From positions 496,001 through 560,000 of the forward strand of contig NZ_CAJGBN010000001.1 in assembly GCF_904426505.1 (NCBI RefSeq): 64,000 bases of DNA, written 5' to 3'. Below, piece by piece: positions 52,100-60,124 of the stretch. The notes beneath the pieces are model-generated. The model saw only the letters and a list, made by a program, of their open reading frames with translations. It had not been told where the DNA came from and made no database searches. Numbering within the stretch: the first letter of the stretch is position 1; every line of letters begins with the position of its first letter. The position numbers and the translations under genes are program-made. This stretch comes from Rubrivivax sp. A210 (GTDB lineage: Bacteria; Pseudomonadota; Gammaproteobacteria; Burkholderiales; Burkholderiaceae_C).

Positions 52100-53977
52100 A
52101 TGCCCCGTTCATGGAGCCTTTCCGCAAAGCTGGGTGCCATAGGGGGTGCCCTGCTGCTGATGGCGTTCGCCTCGATCGGCCTGACGCTGTGGGTGACCTG
52201 GCAGTTGGAAGGCGGTGCCGCTGCGGTCAACGAAGCCGGTCGCATGCGCATGCAGACCTGGCGCCTGGCGCAAACCCTGGCCCGCGCTGATGCTCAGCAG
52301 ATTGCAGGGCTGGTGTCGCAGTTCGACCAAAGCGTCAGCGTGCTGCGTTCGGGTGATCCCGCTCGCCCGTTGTTCGTTCCGCACGACGACGAATCTCAGC
52401 AGGCCTTCGCCGCGGTGCAGCGCGATTGGGAGGTACTGAAGACGGGCTGGTCCAGTTTGCCCGGGCCGGCTGCAGACCTGTCGGCGCAGCAGGCCGATGC
52501 TTTTGTGGCTCGCATCGACACCTTCGTCTCGGCCATCGAGCACCACCTGTCCCGGCTGACGGCTGTCTTGAACGCCGTCCAGTTCATGATGGTGGCCCTG
52601 ACCATCGGCAGTGCGATCGCGTTGCTGTACTCGGCCTACCTGTTCATCTTCAACCCGCTGTCCCGGCTGCAGGCCGGGCTGGCTCGGGTGGAAGCCGGGG
52701 ATCTGGCCGCGCGGGTGGACCCAGGCGCCAACGATGAATTCGGTGCGCTGGCGGCGGGCTTCAACCGCATGGCCGAGACACTGCAGGGCCTGTACCAGAA
52801 CCTCGAGTCCAAGGTGCAGGAAAAGACCGAGCGCCTGGAGGCCCAGCGAGCTCGCCTTGCAGCCTTGTACGAGTCTGCCGCCTTGGTTGCGCGCGCCGAC
52901 ACGCTCGATGCCCTGGCCCAGGGTATTGCCAAGCAGGTGCGTCAAGTGGCGCGCGCCGACGCCTCGGCCGTGCGCTGGTCCGACGAGGCCAACCGCAGGT
53001 ACCTGCTGTTGGCTTCGGACTGCCTGCCGCAAGTGATGATCGACGAAGAACAGTGCATTCCCACGGGCGAATGCCTGTGCGGCCAGCCCCAGGGCGGCGC
53101 GATGACGCGGGTGATCCCGATCCAGCCTGAACGCCCGGCCTCGCGACTTGGCCACTGTGCCCGAGAAGGCTTTGAAACAATGGTCAGCGTGCCCGTCCGG
53201 CTGCACGAACGCATGGTGGGTGAGATCAACCTTTTTTACCGCGAAGCGAAGCAGTTGACCGACGACGACCGCGCCTTGCTGGAGACGATCGCCAGTCACC
53301 TGGCGGGCGCCATCGAAGGCTTGCGCGCGGCCGCCTTGCAGCGCGAGACTGCAGTGGCCGAAGAGCGCAGCTTCATCGCGCGAGAGCTGCACGACTCCAT
53401 CGCCCAAAGCCTTGCCTTCCTGAAGATCCAGCTGGTTCTGCTACGCAGCGACATCAAGAGCGGAGAGGCTGCACGCATCGACAAGACCCTTGGCGAACTG
53501 GACGCTGGCGTGCACGAGAGCCTGAGCGACGTGCGTGAGCTGCTGGTGCACTTCCGCACCCGCACCAACCGCGAGGACATCGCGCCCGCCTTGAAGACCA
53601 CCTTGCAGAAGTTCGAGCACCAGACGGGCCTGGCGACCCACCTCGACATCGAAGGCGAGGGCATGCCGCTCCCGGCCGACGTGCAGGTGCAGGTGCTGCA
53701 CGTGGTGCAGGAAGCCTTGTCCAACGTGCGCAAGCATGCGAGGGCGCGTGCGGTGTGGGTGGAGGTGCAGCAGACGCCGCAATGGCGCGTTGAGGTGCGC
53801 GATGACGGCTGCGGCTTTGACACCGATTGCGCCGGCCCGGATGAAACCCACGTGGGGCTGCGCATCATGCGCGAGCGGGCGCAGAACATCGGCGCCACGG
53901 TGGAGGTGGCCTCTGTGCCGGGTTCGGGCACTTGCGTGGTGCTGAAGTTGCCTGAACGCTTGGGAGTGGCCGCATGA
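52100..53977 (+). CDS. narX: Nitrate/nitrite sensor histidine kinase
   Basis: This 625-residue NarX/NarQ-type kinase has TM1 (LGAIGGALLLMAFASIGLTLW), a periplasmic sensor with the nitrate-binding P-box NEAGRMRMQTWRLA (44-57; Arg48 is the candidate nitrate ligand), TM2 (about 163-185), HAMP, a GAF-like central domain with a Cys cluster (Cys308, 319, 325, 327, 353), the HisKA_3 box ELHDSIAQSLAF (His431) and an HATPase (NVRKHARAR; DDGCGFD). It phosphorylates NarL. The ATG at 52100 is chosen; ATG 52031 would add 23 residues without a better ribosome site. Confidence 0.94.
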   Translation: MPRSWSLSAKLGAIGGALLLMAFASIGLTLWVTWQLEGGAAAVNEAGRMRMQTWRLAQTLARADAQQIAGLVSQFDQSVSVLRSGDPARPLFVPHDDESQQAFAAVQRDWEVLKTGWSSLPGPAADLSAQQADAFVARIDTFVSAIEHHLSRLTAVLNAVQFMMVALTIGSAIALLYSAYLFIFNPLSRLQAGLARVEAGDLAARVDPGANDEFGALAAGFNRMAETLQGLYQNLESKVQEKTERLEAQRARLAALYESAALVARADTLDALAQGIAKQVRQVARADASAVRWSDEANRRYLLLASDCLPQVMIDEEQCIPTGECLCGQPQGGAMTRVIPIQPERPASRLGHCAREGFETMVSVPVRLHERMVGEINLFYREAKQLTDDDRALLETIASHLAGAIEGLRAAALQRETAVAEERSFIARELHDSIAQSLAFLKIQLVLLRSDIKSGEAARIDKTLGELDAGVHESLSDVRELLVHFRTRTNREDIAPALKTTLQKFEHQTGLATHLDIEGEGMPLPADVQVQVLHVVQEALSNVRKHARARAVWVEVQQTPQWRVEVRDDGCGFDTDCAGPDETHVGLRIMRERAQNIGATVEVASVPGSGTCVVLKLPERLGVAA

Positions 53978-54645
53978 CCGCCTTACAGCCCATCCGTGTG
54001 CTCGTGGTCGACGACCACACGCTGTTCCGTCGCGGGCTGATTTCGCTACTGGCCGGCGACCCTCGCTTCCAGGTGGTTGCCGAGGCCGGCGACGCCAATG
54101 AGGCGCACCAGCTGGCCGCGGCAACGCAGCCTGATGTCATCCTGCTGGACAACCACATGCCCGGCGTCAATGGCGTCGATGCGCTGGCCGGGTTCAAGGC
54201 TTTGGCACCCCAGGCTCGCGTCCTGATGCTGACGGTCAGCGAGGACGAGCAAGACCTGTCGGCGGCATTGCGCGGCGGCGCGCGAGGCTACTTGCTCAAG
54301 ACCATGGACAGCGAGATGCTGGCCTCGGCCATCCAGCGCACGATGGCTGGCGAATCGGTCGTCAGCCCCGAGATGACCAGCAAGCTGGTCAATGCGTTCC
54401 AGTCCGGACAGGGTGCGGCATTGCTACCGCCCCCTCCTGTCAGCACCGATCCCATCCATAGTCTGTCGCCGCGTGAACGGGAGATCCTGGCCCTGATCGC
54501 CAAGGGTGCCAGCAACAAGGAAGTGGCGCGCGGCCTGAACATTGCCGAAGCGACGGTGAAGATCCACGTGCAGCACATCCTGCGCAAGCTGAACCTCAGC
54601 TCGCGCGTGCAAGCGGCGGTTTATCTCGCCGGGCGTTCGGCATAG
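53974..54645 (+). CDS. narL: Nitrate/nitrite response regulator
   Basis: This is a 223-residue response regulator. The receiver domain has Asp13/Asp14, phospho-acceptor Asp59 in ILLDNHMPGVNG and Lys109 in YLLKTMD. The C-terminal LuxR-type helix-turn-helix is LSPREREILALIAKGASNKEVARGLNIAEATVKIHVQHILRKL. It overlaps narX by ATGA. A 7-2-7 palindrome at 38341-38356 upstream of narK1 is a likely target. Confidence 0.95.
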   Translation: MTALQPIRVLVVDDHTLFRRGLISLLAGDPRFQVVAEAGDANEAHQLAAATQPDVILLDNHMPGVNGVDALAGFKALAPQARVLMLTVSEDEQDLSAALRGGARGYLLKTMDSEMLASAIQRTMAGESVVSPEMTSKLVNAFQSGQGAALLPPPPVSTDPIHSLSPREREILALIAKGASNKEVARGLNIAEATVKIHVQHILRKLNLSSRVQAAVYLAGRSA

Positions 54646-54761
54646 CCGCAATCACCGGCGGCGAAGACGGGCTCCCCCTGCCGACTCCTCGTCCCTTGCC
54701 CGGCGTCGGGATCTCGACGCTGCGCCCGTGGCTGCCACAGCCATTGGCATCGTGATGTCGC

Positions 54762-55070
54762 TCAGCCCGTGCTCCAAGCCCGAGGGCGCTTCATGCCCGC
54801 AATTCGACACGCCTGCGCGACATAGCCATAGGGAAACAACTCGAAAAGACGTTTGCGCCCCTGGCCGGGGCGCCGCTGCTCGAGATGTCGCATGACCCAT
54901 CGAGCGTCTGGCGTGACCTGGTGCTCTTGTTGTTGCGCACGCATGAAGCGGATCACGAACCAGTGATCGTCGGCGAGCGAAATGCCCTGGTTGACTGCAG
55001 CTTGTTCTGCCCAGCCTTCGGTCCAGTCTGCGGGATCCACGAGATAGCCTTCTTCATCTTGCTCAGGCAT
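54762..55070 (-). CDS. TusE/DsrC/DsvC-family protein lacking the C-terminal cysteine
   Basis: This 102-residue sulfur-relay-like protein follows the family layout: an N-terminal EEGYLVDPADWTEGWAEQAAVNQGISL, LADDHWFVIRFMRAQQQEHQVTPDARWVMRHLEQ, and a C-terminal arm LFPYGYVAQACRIAGMKRPRAW. DsrC has two arm cysteines, CysB and the penultimate CysA, 11 residues apart; TusE keeps only CysA. Here Cys88 is at the CysB position and Trp99 replaces CysA. Classical trisulfide chemistry is therefore unlikely. It is third in the minus-strand unit nsrR-hemerythrin-dsrC-like. AGGAG precedes the ATG. Confidence 0.9.
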   Translation of the reverse strand: MPEQDEEGYLVDPADWTEGWAEQAAVNQGISLADDHWFVIRFMRAQQQEHQVTPDARWVMRHLEQRRPGQGRKRLFELFPYGYVAQACRIAGMKRPRAWSTG

Positions 55071-55147
55071 GGACGTCTCCTGTAGGGGGTGCGCTCGATA
55101 CGGTGATCAGCGCTTCGATTGTTTGGGGGCGCGTTCGGCGCTTGGCC

Positions 55148-55699
55148 TCAAACGGCAGTAGCGGAATCACGTCGCTTCCGCATCGCCAGGCCGATGCGGT
55201 CCAGTTCCGTGGCGCTCAGCAGTCGTGCCGCCATCGGCAGCAGTTCGTCTTCTTCGCGTGCGATGTGCAGCTGGTACAACTGAACGAAACCCGACACGTC
55301 GGCATCGGTAAGCGCCGAAGCCGTACCGGCGGCGACCGCTTCCAGCTTCTGGCGCAGCGTGGCCCAGCGCCTCTCCAGCGCGCGGTGATCTGTGCACAAC
55401 GAGGCTGTGAGGTCACGCAGGCACACCGCATCGGAGCCGGCCATCGTCTCCAGCAAGGCGGGAAAGAGATCCTGCTCCTCGTCTTCGTGGTGGTGATGTG
55501 CAGCGGTGTCGAAGTAGCGCATGACGGCCCGCGCGGCCTCTTGTGCGGGACGGTCCGAGCCGTGGCTCTGCAGGTGGGCAATCAGACGCAGCAATGTTTC
55601 GCACTGAAGCTGTACTCGCCCATGGCACGCTGCCAGCATTTCCAGGGGAACTTCGAAGCCGACGGCAGGTGCGTTGTGGCCGGGGAGGGCGTTGGTCAT
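55148..55699 (-). CDS. Hemerythrin-like HHE-domain protein
   Basis: This 183-residue protein has a four-helix HHE fold with di-iron ligands: ACHGRV (His, helix 1), AAHHHHEDEEQDLFPAL (H-x3-E, helix 2), CTDHRALE (His, helix 3) and LYQLHIAREEDELLPMA (H-x3-E, helix 4). Such proteins bind O2 or NO, or help repair iron clusters (YtfE-like), but it lacks the N-terminal ScdA/YtfE segment. It sits between nsrR and the dsrC-like gene, so a role in NO protection is likely. Confidence 0.85.
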   Translation of the reverse strand: MTNALPGHNAPAVGFEVPLEMLAACHGRVQLQCETLLRLIAHLQSHGSDRPAQEAARAVMRYFDTAAHHHHEDEEQDLFPALLETMAGSDAVCLRDLTASLCTDHRALERRWATLRQKLEAVAAGTASALTDADVSGFVQLYQLHIAREEDELLPMAARLLSATELDRIGLAMRKRRDSATAV

Positions 55700-55722
55700 G
55701 GCGACGTTGCTCCGGTGAGCCT

Positions 55723-56199
55723 TCAGGCACTAGGGGCCGGTTCCGCGGCAAGCTTGCGGCTCGCCGGCGATCTGATCGACTTGCCCGTCGCCGCTGGCCG
55801 GCCTTGGGTCATGTCCGCCAGCGTCGCGCCGTCCAACGCCCTGAAGTAGCTTTCCAGCGCTTCGGCGAAGAGGTGCTTCAGCCGGCAGTTGGGCGACAAG
55901 GTGCAAGCGTTGGTGGACTCGTCGAAACACTCCACCAGTCGGAAGTCGGTTTCAGTGGCGCGCACCACATCTCCGATGCGGATGGTCTCGGGCTCGACCA
56001 GCAGTCGCAAGCCGCCACCGCGCCCTCGGGTGGTCGCGAGCAAGCCCTTGCGGGCCAATTCATTGACGACCTTCATCAGGTGATTCTTTGACAGCCCATG
56101 CTGTTCGGCCAACTCGCCGATCGTGACCAGGCGGTCCCGGTGCCGCGCGCAGTACATCAGCACGCGCAGCGTGTAGTCGGTGTATTCGGAAAGCCGCAT
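55723..56199 (-). CDS. nsrR: Rrf2-family nitric-oxide-sensing repressor
   Basis: NsrR is an iron-sulfur transcriptional repressor released by NO. The 158-residue protein has the winged helix MRLSEYTDYTLRVLMYCARHRDRLVTIGELAEQHGLSKNHLMKVVNEL, the RGRGGGLRL wing, and the cluster Cys91, Cys99 and Cys105. The three-Cys spacing (x7, x5) differs slightly from E. coli NsrR (91, 96, 102), a variation seen in other NsrR. It is divergent from nnrS with two AAGATGCAT half-sites between them, so it probably controls both directions, itself included. Confidence 0.93.
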   Translation of the reverse strand: MRLSEYTDYTLRVLMYCARHRDRLVTIGELAEQHGLSKNHLMKVVNELARKGLLATTRGRGGGLRLLVEPETIRIGDVVRATETDFRLVECFDESTNACTLSPNCRLKHLFAEALESYFRALDGATLADMTQGRPAATGKSIRSPASRKLAAEPAPSA

Positions 56200-56210
56200 G
56201 CATTGCCCTA

Positions 56211-56219
56211 AAGATGCAT
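56211..56219. promoter_or_regulatory. NsrR-like half-site, copy 1
   Basis: AAGATGCAT matches the left half of the NsrR consensus (AAGATGYATTT) and continues with TGAAGTGTATT. It is 12 bp from the nsrR start codon, suggesting autorepression. Assignment is by motif. Confidence 0.6.
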
Positions 56220-56251
56220 GAAGTGTATTGCTTTAAATCTCTCGGGTCTAT

Positions 56252-56277
56252 AAGATGCATATGCGATGTATGTTTGA
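56252..56277. promoter_or_regulatory. NsrR-like site, copy 2, ahead of nnrS
   Basis: AAGATGCAT is followed by ATGCGATGTATGTTT: a second copy of the half-site in the same orientation, 41 bp after the first, plus a degenerate opposite half. Together with copy 1 it makes the intergenic region a likely double NsrR operator. Confidence 0.6.
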
Positions 56278-56320
56278 CCTGATCCTGGATGTTCCATGGA
56301 TCAGGAACCCTGTCCCGACC

Positions 56321-57526
56321 ATGACGATCTCCCTTCCGCCGCTCCAGACCACGCCGCCAGTCACCCTGCCATCGCCCCAGGGCTGGCCGCTGCTGCGGCT
56401 CGGCTTTCGCCCGTTCTACCTGGGTGCGGCCGCCTACGGCATGCTGGCCGTGCCGCTGTGGATCGCGCTGCTGCTGGGCCAGGTGTCATTGAGCCTGACG
56501 ATTTCGCCCGTGCTCTGGCACGCCCACGAGATGCTGTTTGGCTTTGCCGTCGCCGTGATCGTGGGCTTCCTGCTCACCGCGGGCAAGGCATGGACCGGCC
56601 TGGCCACGCCGCGCGGCGCGGTGCTGGCCGCGCTCGCCGGTCTGTGGCTGGCCGCCCGGCTGGCTGCGGTGTTTGCGCCCTATGCCGTCTATGCGGCGCT
56701 GGACCTGCTGCTGTTGCCGTTGGTGGCGGTCATCCTCATCACCGTGCTGCTGCGGGCCGGCAATCGGCGCAACCTGCCGCTCGGCGGCATCCTGCTGCTG
56801 CTGACCGCAGCCAACGCGGCGTTTCATGGCGCCGCGATGGGCCTCATCGACATTGCCCCGGTGCGCGCACTGCATGCCGGCCTGGCGCTGGTGGTGATGA
56901 TCGAATGCGTGATCGCCGGGCGCGTGGTCCCGGCCTTCACGATGTCGGCGCTTCCCGGTGTCAAGCTGCAGGCATCGCCAGCGCTGGAACTGGCCACGCT
57001 CGCCGCCACGGCCCTGAGCCTGGCGCTGTGGGTGCTGGCACCGCCGAATGCCTTCACCGCCGTTGCGCTCGGTGCCGCGGCCTTGCTGCACGCCCAGAGG
57101 CTGTGGCGCTGGCAGCCGCTGCGCACGCGCGCACGCCCCATCCTCTGGGTGCTGCACGCGGCCTATGCCTGGCTGCCGGTCGGCCTGGTGCTGCTGGCGA
57201 TGTCCCAGCTCGGCGCGGTCGGGGTATCGGCGGGCATCCACGCGCTGGCGGTGGGCACCACCGGCGGGCTCATCATCGGCATGATCACCCGCACCGCACG
57301 CGGCCACACCGGCCGGCCGTTGCAGGTGTCGCGGCTGGAAGTGGCCGCCTACCTGCTGGTGGCCGGCGCTGCCGTGACGCGGGTGCTGCTGCCACTGCTG
57401 GCGCCGCGGCAACTGGTCATCTGGCTGGTGGTTGCAGCCGCAGCCTGGGGGCTGGCGTTTGCGCTCTACCTGGCCGTCTTCGCACCCTGGTTGCTGGCGC
57501 CACGCCTCGACGGCAAGGACGGCTGA
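56321..57526 (+). CDS. nnrS: NnrS-family heme-copper membrane protein
   Basis: This 401-residue protein has about 12 transmembrane helices. NnrS signature blocks: WPLLRLGFRPFYLGAA at the start, WHAHEMLFGFAVAVIVGFLLTAGKAWTG, GRVVPAFTM, and THALAVG-like IHALAVGTTGGLIIGMITRTARGHTGRPL. Conserved His residues in the last blocks are thought to bind heme and copper. NnrS protects against NO in other bacteria. The start is uncertain (ATG 56321 chosen; 56255 and 56270 would place the start in the NsrR site). It is first of nnrS-DUF2249-ferredoxin-ccoG. Confidence 0.93.
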   Translation: MTISLPPLQTTPPVTLPSPQGWPLLRLGFRPFYLGAAAYGMLAVPLWIALLLGQVSLSLTISPVLWHAHEMLFGFAVAVIVGFLLTAGKAWTGLATPRGAVLAALAGLWLAARLAAVFAPYAVYAALDLLLLPLVAVILITVLLRAGNRRNLPLGGILLLLTAANAAFHGAAMGLIDIAPVRALHAGLALVVMIECVIAGRVVPAFTMSALPGVKLQASPALELATLAATALSLALWVLAPPNAFTAVALGAAALLHAQRLWRWQPLRTRARPILWVLHAAYAWLPVGLVLLAMSQLGAVGVSAGIHALAVGTTGGLIIGMITRTARGHTGRPLQVSRLEVAAYLLVAGAAVTRVLLPLLAPRQLVIWLVVAAAAWGLAFALYLAVFAPWLLAPRLDGKDG

Positions 57527-57629
57527 GTGCCGGCCTCGCTGCACCTTCTCTCGTCCGCCCACGTCCCCGCGCCCGTCGCGCCAGTTTGCTCGCGTTCTCT
57601 CTCCACCCACACCGAAAGGCATAGACACC

Positions 57630-57935
57630 ATGTCCACCCTCGCCACAGTCACCCCCACGACCATCGACCTGCGCACCATCGCACCGCGCGACCGGCATGC
57701 CATGGTCTTCGGCCGCTTCGATGCCTTGCCCGCGGGGCAGGCTATGCAATTGGTCAATGACCACGACCCCCTGCCGCTGCGCTTTCAGTTCGACGACCGT
57801 GCCCCTGGCCAGTTCGAGTGGGCCGCGCTGGAATCGGGGCCCGCGGTCTGGCGGGTGCAGATCACGCGGGTTGGCATGAAGGCCCTGCCGGCGGCCGGCG
57901 GCTCCTGCTGTTCCGGCGGCGCCTGCTGCGGCTGA
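57630..57935 (+). CDS. DUF2249 family protein with a Cys-rich tail
   Basis: This 101-residue soluble protein has a TusA-like DUF2249 domain: IDLRTIAPRDRHAMVFGRFDALPAGQAMQLVNDHDPLPLRFQF, then FEWAALESGPAVWRVQITR. The last residues carry two Cys pairs (CCSGGACCG) that could bind metal or serve redox chemistry. DUF2249 genes occur next to nnrS, hemerythrin and Rrf2 genes in denitrifiers. The function is unknown. Confidence 0.85.
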   Translation: MSTLATVTPTTIDLRTIAPRDRHAMVFGRFDALPAGQAMQLVNDHDPLPLRFQFDDRAPGQFEWAALESGPAVWRVQITRVGMKALPAAGGSCCSGGACCG

Positions 57936-57953
57936 TTTGCATACGGCACAGCC

Positions 57954-58286
57954 ATGACCTTCGTTGTCACCGAGGCCTGCATACGCTGCAAATACACCGA
58001 CTGCGTGGATGTGTGCCCGGTCGACGCCTTTCGTGAAGGGCCGAACTTTCTCGTCATCGACCCCGACGAGTGCATCGACTGTGCGGTGTGCGTGCCGGAG
58101 TGTCCGGTCAACGCGATCTACGCAGAAGAGGATGTGCCGGGCGATCAACAGCACTTCACAGCCTTGAATGCAGAGCTGGCTCGTGATTGGAAGCCCATCA
58201 CCCGAACCAAGCTGGCTCTGCCGGACGCCGAAGAGTGGAGCCGCATCGAATCGAAGCTCAGTGAACTGAAACGACAAGAGCTGTGA
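57954..58286 (+). CDS. fdxA: 7Fe ferredoxin, FdxA-like
   Basis: This 110-residue ferredoxin has eight cysteines in two sets: C9-x2-C12-x4-C17-x3-C21 and C40-x2-C43-x2-C46-x3-C50, matching Azotobacter FdI-type [3Fe-4S][4Fe-4S] proteins. A C-terminal extension of about 50 residues is normal for FdxA. It overlaps ccoG by GTGA and lies 18 bp after the DUF2249 gene. Its redox partner is unknown; a partner in the NO response or in CcoG function is an inference. Confidence 0.9.
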   Translation: MTFVVTEACIRCKYTDCVDVCPVDAFREGPNFLVIDPDECIDCAVCVPECPVNAIYAEEDVPGDQQHFTALNAELARDWKPITRTKLALPDAEEWSRIESKLSELKRQEL

Positions 58287-59752
58287 CTCAAAAGGCACCT
58301 TCGCCCCCCGTCATTCCGATCCGGCCAATCACCCCCGTCGGCGACCCGGACGGCGGCACGCAGTTCGTCTCGATGTACCAGAAGCAGCCCGACATCTACC
58401 CGCGGGCGGTGAAGGGCTGGTTCGCGACCTGGCGCTGGACCTTCGTCTGGTTCACGCAGCTGTTGTTCTACGGGATGCCCTGGCTGCCGTGGGATGGTCG
58501 TCAGGCCCTGCTGTTCGACCTGGAGGCGCAGCGCTTCTATATCCTGGGTCTGGTGCTTTACCCGCAGGACCTGATCTTCCTCGCGGCCCTGCTCGTACTC
58601 TCGGCGCTGGCCCTGTTCTTCTTCACCGCGGTGGCCGGGCGCCTGTGGTGTGGTTACACCTGCCCGCAGACCGTCTACACCGAGATCTTCATGTGGGTCG
58701 AACGCCAGTTCGAAGGCGACCGCATTGCCCGCATGCGGCTGGACCAGGCGCCCTGGTCGGCCGAGAAGGTGGCGCGCAAGGGTGCGACGCAACTCGCCTG
58801 GGTGGCCATCGGGCTGTTCACGGGCTTCAGCTTCGTCGGCTACTTCACGCCCATCCGCGAGTTGAGCCAGGCGGCGCTGACGCTGACCGTGACGCCCTGG
58901 AACGCGTTCTGGGTTCTGTTCTACGGCGCTGCAACCTATGGCAATGCGGGCTACCTGCGCGAGCAAATGTGCAAGTACATGTGCCCCTACGCCCGCTTCC
59001 AAAGTGCACTGATCGACAAGGACTCGCTGGTCATCACCTATGACAGCGCACGCGGCGACCCGCGCGGCTCACGCTCGCGCAAGCTCAGCGCATCGGCCCA
59101 AGGGCTGGGCGACTGCATCGACTGCACGCTGTGCGTGCAGGTCTGCCCCACCGGCATCGACATACGCAATGGCCTGCAGAACGAATGCATCGGCTGCGCC
59201 GCCTGCATCGATGTCTGCAACGACGTGATGGACAAGATGCACTACCCGAAGGGCCTGATCCGCTACGCCACAGAGAACGGGGTGGCGGGCGGCTGGTCGA
59301 AGCTGCAGATGTTCAAGCGTGCCCTGCGTCCGCGCGTGCTGATCTATGGCGGCCTGCTGTCGGCGGCCAGCGTGGCCTTTGCCGCCAGCGTGGTGATGCG
59401 CAGCCCGTTCCAGGTCGACGTGGTCAAGGACCGCGGCGTGCTGGCCCGGGTCGTCGAGGAGGGCGCCATCGAGAACGTGTACCGCCTGCAGATCATGAAC
59501 CGTACCGAACAGCCGCAGACCTACCGCATCGACGCCCGTGGCATCCCGGGCCTGGAGGTGCGGGCAGAAGTCGTAAGGGCGCCACCCGCAGGCATAAGCA
59601 CCGTCGTCGTCAGCCTGCGTCTGCCGTACAGCGCTGCCCAAGCCCTGCTCGGAAAATCGGCGCCGGTGCAGTTCGAAGTCAAGCTGCTGGACGGCACGCG
59701 CGCCGCCGCTGCCGTGCAGCGCGAGAAGTCCACATTCTTCGTTCCACGATGA
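58283..59752 (+). CDS. ccoG: Cytochrome oxidase accessory protein CcoG (FixG/RdxA-like)
   Basis: This is a 489-residue membrane iron-sulfur protein needed for cbb3-type oxidase maturation (cupric reductase role in relatives). It shows an early membrane segment ([17 protein letters not shown]), [28 protein letters not shown], and two ferredoxin-like Cys sets ([23 protein letters not shown]). An Ig-like C-terminal domain follows. It starts with GTG overlapping the ferredoxin stop. Its presence behind nnrS links NO control to oxidase assembly; no cco structural genes are in this window. Confidence 0.95.
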   Translation: MTQKAPSPPVIPIRPITPVGDPDGGTQFVSMYQKQPDIYPRAVKGWFATWRWTFVWFTQLLFYGMPWLPWDGRQALLFDLEAQRFYILGLVLYPQDLIFLAALLVLSALALFFFTAVAGRLWCGYTCPQTVYTEIFMWVERQFEGDRIARMRLDQAPWSAEKVARKGATQLAWVAIGLFTGFSFVGYFTPIRELSQAALTLTVTPWNAFWVLFYGAATYGNAGYLREQMCKYMCPYARFQSALIDKDSLVITYDSARGDPRGSRSRKLSASAQGLGDCIDCTLCVQVCPTGIDIRNGLQNECIGCAACIDVCNDVMDKMHYPKGLIRYATENGVAGGWSKLQMFKRALRPRVLIYGGLLSAASVAFAASVVMRSPFQVDVVKDRGVLARVVEEGAIENVYRLQIMNRTEQPQTYRIDARGIPGLEVRAEVVRAPPAGISTVVVSLRLPYSAAQALLGKSAPVQFEVKLLDGTRAAAAVQREKSTFFVPR

Positions 59753-60124
59753 GCGGCCCGCGCAGGCCGTCAAGTCGCCGGCCGCGCTTGGAGCATGGGG
59801 AACAGCCCGACACCTCCATCTGCACGTGCTGCACCAGGTAGTCGAACAGCTTGGCGACTGCAGCGCGCAGCGCAGCCACCGGTCTGCACAAGGGGCGTGG
59901 CTCGATAGGCGGCCACACGGTTGCATGACCGGCGGCTTCGCCGCCCGGAATCAAGATCGGCGAAAGTCGGCAGTGGGTCGAATCCGGGTTTACCCGAGTG
60001 TCAGCTGTGCTGCCGGCCAAGTTGAACGGCAGCTTTGCGGATGAACGATCGAGGCCGCGTGAGGCAGCCCGCGACCCTGAGTTGTCGGTAAACGTCACGA
60101 GGCGATGCTCTGCCCTGCCGTGCC
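59753..60124. other. Intergenic stretch without a supportable gene
   Basis: In these 372 bases only short unsupported frames are present. It separates ccoG (plus) from the convergent lipoprotein gene. No terminator with a T-run was seen. Confidence 0.4.

Noticed and set aside
12394-60084. GACCCTGAGTTG shared by the regions near 12394 and 60073 as a dispersed repeat
   Set aside because: Many 12-base matches are expected by chance in this window, and the similarity does not extend.
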